NCBI GenBank assembly: GCA_019454225.1
Contig: CP075370.1
Span: forward strand, 1,664,001-1,728,000
DNA from: Paracoccaceae bacterium
Lineage (GTDB): Bacteria; Pseudomonadota; Alphaproteobacteria; Rhodobacterales; Rhodobacteraceae
Direction of reading: 5' to 3'
Length of the DNA: 64,000 bases
Shown here: positions 7,570 to 15,549 of the stretch, piece after piece
How the letters are laid out: every line of letters begins with the position of its first letter
Numbering within the stretch: position 1 is the first letter of the stretch
Program-made: the position numbers and the translations under genes
The notes under the pieces: model-generated
Database searches by the model: none
Seen by the model: only the letters and a program-made list of their open reading frames with translations
What the model was told of the DNA's origin: nothing

Positions 7570-8327
7570 GCGCGGGCCTCCTGCAAGTCGGGGATGACGG
7601 CGACGGCCGCCCGGGGGGCAAGGCCGAACAGGATGACGGCGGGCCCCTCGGCCCGCACCGCCGCCTGCGCCAGGGTGGCCAGCGTGGCGCCGATGACGGT
7701 CTCGTCCGGTCGGCTGACGTTGGCCACGACGGTCACCGGGGTTGCCGGATCGGCACCGTGCATCATCAGGCGGCCCTGGATGAAGCGCGCCGATTTCTTG
7801 CCCATGTAGATCGCCGCCACCTCGCCCGCGCGGGCCATGCCGCGCCAGTCCTGTTCGGCGAAACCGGCCATGTCATGCCCGGTGACGATCCGCAGGCTGG
7901 CGTTGCGGCCGCGGCGGGTCAGCGACTGGCCGATCCGTGCGGCGGCCACGGTTGCCGAGGTCAGCCCGGGCAGGATGCGGAAGGGCAGGCCCGCCGCCTC
8001 CAGCGCCTCGATTTCCTCGTCGAGGCGGCCGAAGATGCCGCAGTCGCCCCCCTTCAGCCGCACCACCCGCGCCCCCGTCTGGGCATGGGCCACGAGGGCG
8101 GCATTGATGTCGGACTGGGCGGCCGAGGGGCCGAACCCCTCCTTGCCCACATCCACCCGGCGCGCATCGGCGGGGATCAGGGCCAGCACCTCGGGGCCGA
8201 CCAGGCGGTCGTGGATCACCACCTCGGCCATCTCGATGGCGCGCAGCGCGCCAAGCGTCAGATATTCCGCCGCGCCGGGGCCGGCGCCGACGAATGCGAC
8301 AGGCTGGAGGGGGGCGGGCGGAAGCAT
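7566..8327 (-). CDS. cobA: Uroporphyrinogen-III C-methyltransferase (siroheme branch)
   Basis: 253 residues of the SAM-dependent tetrapyrrole methylase fold. VGAGPGAAEYLTLGA sits at the N-terminus, RLKGGDCGIFGR mid-protein and PGLTSATVAAARIGQSLTRRG follows. It would make precorrin-2/sirohydrochlorin precursor for the sulfite reductase. The loop usually written GGDPFVFGR reads GGDCGIFGR here, an unusual change at a normally conserved Pro. It is a methylase alone, not a CysG fusion, so dehydrogenase/chelatase must be elsewhere. GAGGT upstream supports the ATG at 8327. First gene of the run. Confidence 0.88.
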   Translation of the reverse strand: MLPPAPLQPVAFVGAGPGAAEYLTLGALRAIEMAEVVIHDRLVGPEVLALIPADARRVDVGKEGFGPSAAQSDINAALVAHAQTGARVVRLKGGDCGIFGRLDEEIEALEAAGLPFRILPGLTSATVAAARIGQSLTRRGRNASLRIVTGHDMAGFAEQDWRGMARAGEVAAIYMGKKSARFIQGRLMMHGADPATPVTVVANVSRPDETVIGATLATLAQAAVRAEGPAVILFGLAPRAAVAVIPDLQEARA

Positions 8328-8347
8328 GGCGGCACCTCGTTGGTTGG

Positions 8348-8371
8348 CAGGAATATAGGACATTGTTCCTG
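8348..8371. promoter_or_regulatory. Candidate operator between cobA and the Lrp/AsnC gene
   Basis: A dyad, CAGGAA (8348-8353) and TTCCTG (8366-8371) with 12 bases between, lies in the 135-base divergent gap. A TATATT that could be the -10 of the cobA promoter sits inside it on the minus strand (8358-8353). Its size and position suit an Lrp-type dimer controlling the sulfur genes and perhaps itself. Inference only. Confidence 0.45.
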
Positions 8372-8462
8372 TCACGCGCCATGGGGGCTTGCCGATAAGG
8401 ATTTCTGTTCTAGTCTGGTCCAAATGCGGGGCCGGTTTCCCGCGCAATCGCGGGGGGCAGGA

Positions 8463-8924
8463 ATGGCGGTCCGGCTGGACGAGATCGACCGGAAAATTCT
8501 TGGCGAACTGCAGGCGGACGCCAGCCAGTCGCTGGACGAGATCGCGCGCAAGGTGGGGTCGTCCAAGACGCCGGTCTGGAATCGCATCCGCCGGATGCGC
8601 GAGGCGGGGGTGATCACCCGGCAGACCGCGATCCTCGACCCCGAGGCGCTCGGGCTCGAGGCCTGCTTCTTCGTGCTGATCCGCACGTCCGAGCATGAGG
8701 CGGAATGGCAGCGCCGCTTCCTCGATGTGCTGCAGCGGCGTCCCGAGGTGCTGGAGGCGCACCGCCTGGCGGGCGACATCGATTATATCCTGAAGGTGCG
8801 GGTGAAGAACGCCCGCGCCTATGACACCTTCTACCAGGCGCTGATTTCGGAAGTGCGCATCTACAACGTCACAGCGCTTCTGAGCATGGAGGAGATCAAG
8901 GCGACGACCGCGCTGCCGCTGTAG
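8463..8924 (+). CDS. Lrp/AsnC family transcriptional regulator
   Basis: 153 residues. An N-terminal helix-turn-helix (LDEIDRKILGELQADASQSL and IARKVGSSKTPVWNRIRRM, about 5-45) is followed by the RAM ligand-binding domain with HRLAGDIDYILKVRVKN. Such proteins bind amino acids and act as octamers. It is divergent from the cysteine/sulfite gene run. Cysteine or a related sulfur metabolite is a reasonable effector but is not shown by sequence. Confidence 0.88.
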   Translation: MAVRLDEIDRKILGELQADASQSLDEIARKVGSSKTPVWNRIRRMREAGVITRQTAILDPEALGLEACFFVLIRTSEHEAEWQRRFLDVLQRRPEVLEAHRLAGDIDYILKVRVKNARAYDTFYQALISEVRIYNVTALLSMEEIKATTALPL

Positions 8925-8932
8925 CGGGTCGG

Positions 8933-10114
8933 TCAGGCGGACAGGTTCAGCGCCTTCAGCCCGTGGAAATGGTAGAGGTCGGCATAGGCCGGCGGCGCGG
9001 CCAGCCGCAGCCCCGGCAGCCGGTCGAACAGGATCGGCAGCGCGATCTGCAGCTCAAGGCGTGCCAGCGGGGCGCCCACGCAGAAATGCAGCCCCGCGCC
9101 GAAGGCCAGGTTGGGCTTTTCCGGCCGGTCAGGATCGAACCGGTGGGGATTGGCCCAGACCGAAGGGTCACGGTTCGCGCCGGCCAGCAGCAACGCAACC
9201 TCGGTGCCCTCTGGGACCAGGTGGCCCATCACCTCGACATCCGCGTAGGCCCAGCGGGTGAACAGGTGCAGCGGTGGGTCGAAGCGCAGGATCTCCTCGA
9301 CCGTGGCCGCGATGCGGTCGGGCGCGAGCGCGGCGGACGGCGTGCCGGTTTCCAGCATCGTCTTGACGCCGTTGCCGATGGTGTGGACCGTCGCCTCGTG
9401 CCCGGCGTTCAGAAGCAGGATGCAGGTCGAGATCAGCTCGTCCGGCGTCAGGCGGTCGCCATCGGCTTCCGCAGCGATCAGATGGGTGATCAGGTCGTCG
9501 GCCGGTCGGGCGCGGCGTTCGTTCACATAGTCCCGCAGGAAGGCCGCGAAACCGGCGGCTGCGGCGGCGGCGCGATCCTCGGCCGCGCGCGTGCGCCCGG
9601 CCTGGTACATGCCGACCATCGCGTTCGACCAGGCCAGAAGCTGCGGCGCCATCGTTTCCGGCACCCCCAGCAGCCGGGCGATCACGATCACCGGCAGGCG
9701 CTGCGCGAAGGCGGGCAGCAGGTCGAACCCGTCGCGGGGCAGGGCGTCGATCAGCGCGTGGGACAGCGCGGCGATCTCGGGGGCCAGGGCGGCGATGCGG
9801 CGCGAGGTGAAGGCGCGCAGGACAAGGCCGCGCAACCGGGTGTGGCGCGGCGGCTCGAGTTCCAGCATCGAATGGTCCTCGACCGCATAGAACGGTTCGA
9901 GATGGGCGGGAACCGGCTTGCGCAGCGCCGCAGGGATTTCGCGCCCGAACCGGCGGTCGCGCAGGATGGCCCCGACGGCCGCCGCCGAGGCCGTCGCGGT
10001 CAGCCGGTAGTCGCGCCAGTGGAAGAACGGCCCGGCCCGGCGGGCCCGGTCGTAGAAGGCATAGGGATTCTGCACGAAGGCCGCGTCGGTCGGGGACTGC
10101 GCGAGCGTCCGCAT
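8933..10114 (-). CDS. Cytochrome P450
   Basis: 393 residues, soluble bacterial class. The I-helix oxygen-activation motif AGHEAT is at 237-242, the ExxR pair at 274-277 and the heme loop FGAGLHFCVGAPLARLE, with Cys345 as heme ligand. All key residues are present. The substrate is unknown. The start ATG overlaps the stop of the DMT transporter (TGATG), so the two are co-translated. The paired exporter may move the P450 product or substrate, though this is only positional. No dedicated ferredoxin is adjacent. Confidence 0.92.
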   Translation of the reverse strand: MRTLAQSPTDAAFVQNPYAFYDRARRAGPFFHWRDYRLTATASAAAVGAILRDRRFGREIPAALRKPVPAHLEPFYAVEDHSMLELEPPRHTRLRGLVLRAFTSRRIAALAPEIAALSHALIDALPRDGFDLLPAFAQRLPVIVIARLLGVPETMAPQLLAWSNAMVGMYQAGRTRAAEDRAAAAAAGFAAFLRDYVNERRARPADDLITHLIAAEADGDRLTPDELISTCILLLNAGHEATVHTIGNGVKTMLETGTPSAALAPDRIAATVEEILRFDPPLHLFTRWAYADVEVMGHLVPEGTEVALLLAGANRDPSVWANPHRFDPDRPEKPNLAFGAGLHFCVGAPLARLELQIALPILFDRLPGLRLAAPPAYADLYHFHGLKALNLSA

Positions 10115-11037
10115 CACGCGCGTCCCGGCAGGCGGATCACCCCCTGTGCCACCAGCACCCCGAGCGCCACGATCGCGGCACCGCCGGCCTGCGTCCAGTT
10201 CCACCCCTGACCGAAGGCCAGAAGGATCAGCATCACATAGAAGGGGACGGCATTGGAATGAAGCGAGGACACGCCGATTCCCAGGCGGCCCACAGCCACG
10301 ATCCAGAGAATCTGGCTGACGGCGAGCGAACCGATGCCATAGACCGACAGCGCACCCCATTCCGTCGGCCCCAGCCGTGCCCAGTCTGGCCCGGGGCCGC
10401 CAAGCGCCATATGCGTTCCCGCGATCAGCGTCGCCGCGATGGCCGCCCCCGAGACGGTCAGCGCCGTGCGGCCCAGCGGTGTGAGGCGCGGGAAGGCGGT
10501 GACGGTGGCGCGCGATCCCCAGGTGAAGGCCAGCACCGACCCGAAGGCCGCGACCGCGCCCCAGCCCAGCGTCAGGCCGGCGGCGCCCCCGCCATAGGCC
10601 AGGATGCCGCCCGCCAGGCCAAGCAGCAGCCCGAGGATCAGCGCCCCGGTCAGCCGCCGCCCGTCCAGCAGGCATTCAAGCGCGATGCCCACCACCGGCA
10701 TGGTCGCCGTGATCACCGCCACGGTGACCGGATCGGTACGCCCCTGCGCGATCACCAGCAGCAGCGCGCCAAGGCCCAGGCAGATGCCCCCCACCACGAT
10801 CCCGCGGCCCCATGGCGCCTCGCGAACGGCCGCGGCGCCATCGACCAGCCACCAGATCGGCAGCAGGACAAGCGCTGCCAGCCCCGTCCGCAGTGCCGTC
10901 ATCGGCAGGGGCGGGATATGCGGGATGACCAGTTCCGCGGCCGGCAGGCCGGCCGACCAGACCAGCATCGAGGCCATGCAGATCAGGTTCGCCGACAGGC
11001 GGCCACCCGGGGCGAGGGTTGGGGAGAGGACTGTCAT
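10114..11037 (-). CDS. DMT-superfamily (EamA) transporter
   Basis: 307 residues with about ten hydrophobic segments in two EamA repeats. Hydrophobic stretches such as LALVLLPIWWLVD-like and SLAVSQILWIVAVG are typical of drug/metabolite exporters. It is an inner-membrane protein. The start is at 11037. It overlaps the downstream P450 by one base. Substrate unknown. Confidence 0.85.
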   Translation of the reverse strand: MTVLSPTLAPGGRLSANLICMASMLVWSAGLPAAELVIPHIPPLPMTALRTGLAALVLLPIWWLVDGAAAVREAPWGRGIVVGGICLGLGALLLVIAQGRTDPVTVAVITATMPVVGIALECLLDGRRLTGALILGLLLGLAGGILAYGGGAAGLTLGWGAVAAFGSVLAFTWGSRATVTAFPRLTPLGRTALTVSGAAIAATLIAGTHMALGGPGPDWARLGPTEWGALSVYGIGSLAVSQILWIVAVGRLGIGVSSLHSNAVPFYVMLILLAFGQGWNWTQAGGAAIVALGVLVAQGVIRLPGRA

Positions 11038-11088
11038 GCTGGGGTCATCGCAGATCGGGGCGCATCCTGCGGCCCCGTCTGCGACGCC

Positions 11089-11835
11089 TCATGCCGCTTC
11101 CAGAGCGGCGACGATCGGTCCGAAGTCGGCGGCCTTCAGGCTGGCCCCGCCGACAAGCGCCCCGTCGACATCGGGAATCGCGAAGATCTCGGCGGCGTTC
11201 GACGGCTTCACCGACCCGCCGTAGAGGATGCGCACAGCCTTGCCCGCAGCGCCGAACCTGTCGGCCAGATGCCTGCGGATGGCGGCATGCACCTCGGCGA
11301 TCTGGGCGGTCGTGGGGGTCAGGCCGGTGCCGATGGCCCAGACCGGTTCATAGGCGATGACGATGCGCTGCACCGCCTCACCGCTCGCGGGCAGCGATCC
11401 GGCAAGCTGGCCCGCCACCACCGCCAGCGTGCGCCCGGCCTCGCGTTCGGCCAGCGTCTCGCCAAGGCAGATGATCGCCACCAGACCCGCAGCCAGGGCG
11501 GCGGTGGCCTTGGCCTGCACCGTCGCGTCGGATTCCGCGTGGTCGGTGCGCCGTTCGGAATGGCCGACGATGACATGGGTCGCCCCGGCATCGCCCAGCA
11601 TCGCGGCCGAGACGTCGCCGGTATGCGCGCCGCCGGGCCGGGCATGGCAATCCTGCCCGCCCAGCATCAGCGCCGATCCCCGGACGGCATCGGCCATGCG
11701 CGACAGCAGCGTGGCGGGCGGGCAGATCAGCATCTCGCAGCCGGGGGCGGGATGGGCCGCGATCAGGGCGCGCACCTCGTCAAGGTCGGCGCCCGTGCCG
11801 TTCATCTTCCAGTTGCCCGCCGCAAGCTTGCGCAT
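11089..11835 (-). CDS. tpiA: Triosephosphate isomerase
   Basis: 248 residues, normal length. It interconverts dihydroxyacetone phosphate and glyceraldehyde 3-phosphate. Active-site residues are Lys10 (GNWKMNG), His92 (VGHSERR) and Glu163 ([11 protein letters not shown]), and the phosphate loop is [14 protein letters not shown] eight bases upstream supports the ATG at 11835 over an in-frame ATG at 11877. Confidence 0.97.
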   Translation of the reverse strand: MRKLAAGNWKMNGTGADLDEVRALIAAHPAPGCEMLICPPATLLSRMADAVRGSALMLGGQDCHARPGGAHTGDVSAAMLGDAGATHVIVGHSERRTDHAESDATVQAKATAALAAGLVAIICLGETLAEREAGRTLAVVAGQLAGSLPASGEAVQRIVIAYEPVWAIGTGLTPTTAQIAEVHAAIRRHLADRFGAAGKAVRILYGGSVKPSNAAEIFAIPDVDGALVGGASLKAADFGPIVAALEAA

Positions 11836-11949
11836 CCCGTGTCCTCCCATGGCTCGGAACCGGGATAGGCCAAGCACGGTCGCCGGTGAAGGGGTATTGC
11901 GGCCGCAGGGCCAGCGATCCGCGCGTCCCCGCCGCGGCGGGGTGCGGCA

Positions 11950-12309
11950 TCAGCCGGCGGCCGCGTCCTTGAACTTGATCGATTCGCCGCAACCGCAGGC
12001 CTCGACCACATTGGGGTTTCGGAACTTGAACCCGGAATGCAGCAGCGTGGATTCATAGTCGATTTCGGTTCCGATCAGGAACATCTGCGCCATCGGCGCG
12101 ATCAGCACCCGCGCGCCGTCCTGTTCGACCACCTCGTCCAGCGGGTTCACCTCGGACACATAGTCCATGGTGTACTCCATTCCGGCGCAACCGCCCTTCT
12201 TCACGCCGATCCGCAGACCCTGCTTGCCGTCGCGGGCCATCAGCCGCGCGATCTGGCGCGCGGCGGCGGGGCTCATCGTCAGGGCGGCCTTGCCGGGGAT
12301 GCCGAACAT
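11950..12309 (-). CDS. A-type Fe-S carrier (IscA/SufA/ErpA family)
   Basis: 119 residues with the three conserved cysteines of A-type carriers, Cys41 (GGCAGM), Cys105 and Cys107 (ACGCGES). It holds and hands over Fe-S clusters. The downstream partner of a SufT-like protein on the same strand (27-base gap) suggests SUF-type assembly. Which A-type subgroup it belongs to cannot be decided from sequence alone. Confidence 0.92.
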   Translation of the reverse strand: MFGIPGKAALTMSPAAARQIARLMARDGKQGLRIGVKKGGCAGMEYTMDYVSEVNPLDEVVEQDGARVLIAPMAQMFLIGTEIDYESTLLHSGFKFRNPNVVEACGCGESIKFKDAAAG

Positions 12310-12336
12310 CGTCTTTCTCCTGCGCGGGGGCGGGCG

Positions 12337-12699
12337 CTACATGAACCCCAGTTCCAGCTTCGCCTCGTCCGACATCATGTCCATGCCCCAGGGCGGATCG
12401 AAGGTCATCTGCACGTTCACCTGCTTGACACCGGCCAGCGGTTCGATGGCATCGGCCACCCAGCCGGGCATCTCGCCCGCCACCGGGCAGCCCGGGGCGG
12501 TCAGCGTCATCATCACCTCGACCTCGTTCTCGGGCCCGATCTCGATCGTGTAGACCAGACCCAGATCGTAGATATTCACCGGGATTTCAGGGTCATAGAC
12601 CGTGCGACACGCCTCGACCACCGCCGGATAGAGCGGATGGTCGGTGCTGGACGGCCGGATCAGCGGCGTGCCTTCGAGGCGTTCCTGAGGCTGGTTCAT
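12337..12699 (-). CDS. sufT: SufT-like Fe-S assembly protein (DUF59/MIP18)
   Basis: 120 residues. The MIP18 signature DPEIPVNIYDLGL lies at 36-48 and the conserved Cys71 in LTAPGCPVAGEMP. It is involved in Fe-S protein maturation. In many alphaproteobacteria it closes the suf operon; here only the A-type carrier follows, and sufBCDS is not in this window. Confidence 0.88.
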   Translation of the reverse strand: MNQPQERLEGTPLIRPSSTDHPLYPAVVEACRTVYDPEIPVNIYDLGLVYTIEIGPENEVEVMMTLTAPGCPVAGEMPGWVADAIEPLAGVKQVNVQMTFDPPWGMDMMSDEAKLELGFM

Positions 12700-12791
12700 G
12701 ACGCTCCCGCCGGATGTTTCCTAGCGTTTATATAGGAATTGTCCGGCCGGGGTAAAGCACCCGCTGCGAACGGACCGCGCGGGGGGGGCGA

Positions 12792-13316
12792 TCAGAACGG
12801 GATTTCGTCGTCGATATCGCCCCGGCCCGCAGGTGCCCCGCCATAGCCGCCCCGCGCCGGGGCATCGCCATAGCCACCGCGCCCGCCCCCGCCGGACGGC
12901 CCCGACATGCGCGCGCCCTCATCCGAGCCGCCGCGATCCTCGGCATAGGACCCGCCGCCACCGTCGCGGCCGTCGAGCAGCGTCAGTTCCCCGCGGAACT
13001 GCCGCAGCACGACCTCGGTCGTGTACCGGTCCTGGCCCGACTGGTCCTGCCATTTCCGCGTCTCGAGCTGGCCCTCGATATAGACCTTGGAACCCTTCTT
13101 CAGATACTGCTCGGCGATCCGGGCGAGGCCCTCGTTGAAGATCGCCACCGAATGCCATTCGGTGCGTTCCTTCCGCTCGCCGCTGGCCTTGTCGCGCCAG
13201 GTTTCCGAGGTGGCGATGCGCAGGTTCACCACCTTGCCGCCGTTCTGGAAGCTGCGCACCTCGGGGTCGCGGCCGAGGTTGCCCACCAGAATGACCTTGT
13301 TCACCGATCCTGCCAT
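12792..13316 (-). CDS. ssb: Single-stranded DNA-binding protein
   Basis: 174 residues. The OB fold begins [17 protein letters not shown], followed by [20 protein letters not shown] and [24 protein letters not shown] Gly-rich linker (about 118-166) leads to the acidic tip DDEIPF used to dock partner proteins. It is essential for replication and repair. Complete, with normal length. Confidence 0.97.
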   Translation of the reverse strand: MAGSVNKVILVGNLGRDPEVRSFQNGGKVVNLRIATSETWRDKASGERKERTEWHSVAIFNEGLARIAEQYLKKGSKVYIEGQLETRKWQDQSGQDRYTTEVVLRQFRGELTLLDGRDGGGGSYAEDRGGSDEGARMSGPSGGGGRGGYGDAPARGGYGGAPAGRGDIDDEIPF

Positions 13317-13514
13317 GCTGCCACTCCCTGTCGCCGGTTCTGCCGGCAGCCTCGCCGGTCCTGGTTAACAAAGCCTATAGACCCGCCGCGCATGGCCCGC
13401 AACCGCGGCCCCGGGCGGCGGGTTGCCGACGCCGTCCCGCCGATGCCGCCGGGGCTGGTCAATCGTTGCAAATCCATTATTCTCTCGCAGGGTTCGGGCA
13501 GGGCAGGTCAGGCA

Positions 13515-14120
13515 GTGCGGCACTACATCGGGGCGGTTGCGGTTGCGGCGGCGATCTGGGGCAATGCCGCCTGGGCCGAGGGGCTGTTCCTGTCCACCTC
13601 GTCCGCCGCCAAGTCGCGCAGCGCGATGTTCAACCAGCAGACGCGCCTTCTGGATACCAAACTTTCCAGGCAGTATTCCGGTTCCGTCCGGCTGAAACCG
13701 AAGTCTGACCTGGCCAAGGCGGATGAAGGCGCGATTCCCCGGTTCCGCGGCAGCTACAAGGGCGAGTATCTGGAGGTGGCAAAGGCCGCCGCCCGCCGCC
13801 ATGGCGTGCCGGAGGATCTGTTCCTGCGCCTTGTGCAGCAGGAATCGGGCTGGAACCCCGGCGCGGTGTCCCACAAGGGCGCGACCGGGCTTGCACAGCT
13901 CATGCCGGGCACCGCGCGGCTTGTCGGCGTGGACATCAACAACCCCAGCCAGAACCTTGACGGCGGGGCAAAGTACCTGCGGATGATGAAGGACAAGTTC
14001 GGGTCATGGCGCCTGGCGCTTGCCGCCTACAACGCGGGACCGGCGGCGGTCGAGAAACATGACGGCATCCCGCCCTATGCCGAGACCAAGGGCTACGTGA
14101 AGGCGATCCTCGGGGGTTGA
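13515..14120 (+). CDS. Lytic transglycosylase (SLT domain)
   Basis: 201 residues from a GTG. Residues 1-21 form a signal peptide ending AWA, so it is periplasmic. The SLT domain runs from about 80 to the end. The catalytic Glu110 is in QQESGWNP, with the substrate motif [10 protein letters not shown] and the AAYNAGP motif near the C-terminus. It cleaves murein glycan with 1,6-anhydro product. The GTG was chosen because it gives a clean leader; an upstream ATG near 13392 would add about 40 Arg/Pro-rich residues. Confidence 0.88.
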   Translation: MRHYIGAVAVAAAIWGNAAWAEGLFLSTSSAAKSRSAMFNQQTRLLDTKLSRQYSGSVRLKPKSDLAKADEGAIPRFRGSYKGEYLEVAKAAARRHGVPEDLFLRLVQQESGWNPGAVSHKGATGLAQLMPGTARLVGVDINNPSQNLDGGAKYLRMMKDKFGSWRLALAAYNAGPAAVEKHDGIPPYAETKGYVKAILGG

Positions 14121-14158
14121 GCCTGCGCGCCGCGCGCAGGCCCCGAAGGTCTGCCGCC

Positions 14159-15451
14159 TCAGGCCAGCCGGCCCTCCGCGGTGATGCGCGTCGCGCCGCC
14201 GAGCCAGGGATGCAGGGCCGGCGGCAGGTCCACCGATCCGTCTGCCTGCTGGCCGTTCTCCAGCACCGCGATCAGGCAGCGCCCCACCGCCAGCCCCGAC
14301 CCGTTCAGCGTATGCACGAATTCGGGCCGCCCGCCACCCGCCGGGCGATAGCGCGCGTTCATCCGCCGCGCCTGGAAATCGCCGCAGACCGACACGCTGG
14401 AGATTTCGCGATAGCGGCCCTGACCCGGCAGCCAGACCTCGATGTCATGCGTCTTGCGCGCACCGAACCCCATGTCGCCGGTGCACAGCACCACCGTGCG
14501 ATAGGGCAGGCCCAGCTTCTGCAGGATCGCCTCGGCGCAGCCCGTCATGCGCTCGTGTTCCGCAAGGCTCGCCTCGGGCGTGGTGACCGATACCATCTCG
14601 ACCTTCTCGAACTGGTGCTGGCGCAGCATCCCCGTGGTGTCCTTGCCCGCGCTGCCCGCCTCGGAGCGGAAGCACTGGGTGTGCGCGGTCCACCGCAGGG
14701 GAAGCGCGGACTCGTCATGGATCTCGCCCGCCGACATGTTCGTCAGCGTCACCTCGGACGTCGGCACCAGCCACCAGCCGTTCGTGGTCTGGTAGCTGTC
14801 CTCGGCGAATTTCGGCAACTGGTTGGTGCCGAACATCGCCTCGTCCCGCACCAGCACAGGTGTCCAGACCTCGGTCAGCCCGTGTTCGGCCACATGCGTA
14901 TCCAGCATGAACTGCGCAAGCGCCCGGTGCAGCCGGATCACCGCGCCCTTCAGCACGACGAACCGCGCGCCCGACAGCTTTGCCGCCGTCTCGAAATCCA
15001 TGCCGGGGCGCACGCCGGCGATCTCGAAATGTTCGAGCGGCGTGAAGTCGAACGCCCGCGGTGTGCCCCAGCGGCGGATCTCGACATTGTCCGCCTCGTC
15101 GCGGCCCTCGGGCACCTCGTCGAGCGGCAGGTTCGGGATGGTCGCCAGCAGTGCCGACAGACGGGCATCCTCGGCCGCCGCATCGTCGGTCAGTTGCGCC
15201 ACCTCGGCCTTCTTCTCGGCCACGAGGGCGCGCAGGCGCTCGAACCCTGCGGTGTCGCCGCGCGCCTTCGCCGCGCCCACGTCCTTCGACGCGGCGTTCT
15301 GGGCGGCCTGCGCGGTCTCGGCCGCCAGGATCGCCGCCCGGCGTGCCGCGTCGATCGCCAGAACCGCGGACGACTGGCCCGGAAGCCCCCGGCGGGCCAG
15401 GGCGGCGTCGAAGGCGGCGGGGTTCTCGCGGATGGCGCGGATGTCGTGCAT
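14159..15451 (-). CDS. serS: Seryl-tRNA synthetase
   Basis: 430 residues, standard length. An N-terminal long coiled-coil arm (about 30-100) binds tRNA. Class II motif 2 is [23 protein letters not shown] and motif 3 is [20 protein letters not shown]. The [18 protein letters not shown] block is intact. It charges tRNA-Ser and is cytoplasmic. Complete. Confidence 0.97.
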   Translation of the reverse strand: MHDIRAIRENPAAFDAALARRGLPGQSSAVLAIDAARRAAILAAETAQAAQNAASKDVGAAKARGDTAGFERLRALVAEKKAEVAQLTDDAAAEDARLSALLATIPNLPLDEVPEGRDEADNVEIRRWGTPRAFDFTPLEHFEIAGVRPGMDFETAAKLSGARFVVLKGAVIRLHRALAQFMLDTHVAEHGLTEVWTPVLVRDEAMFGTNQLPKFAEDSYQTTNGWWLVPTSEVTLTNMSAGEIHDESALPLRWTAHTQCFRSEAGSAGKDTTGMLRQHQFEKVEMVSVTTPEASLAEHERMTGCAEAILQKLGLPYRTVVLCTGDMGFGARKTHDIEVWLPGQGRYREISSVSVCGDFQARRMNARYRPAGGGRPEFVHTLNGSGLAVGRCLIAVLENGQQADGSVDLPPALHPWLGGATRITAEGRLA

Positions 15452-15549
15452 GGCTGGTGGCTCCGGTGCTTGTGGCGCGCAGGCGCCGGATGGGGCTTAT
15501 GCCCCAGAGCATCTGCCGCGTGAAGGCGGGAAATGCCCCGCGCGGGCCG

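Noticed and set aside
8389-8416. TTGCCG-N16-TAGTCT as a promoter for the Lrp/AsnC gene
   Set aside because: Both hexamers match poorly and the spacing is short; not enough to list as a feature.
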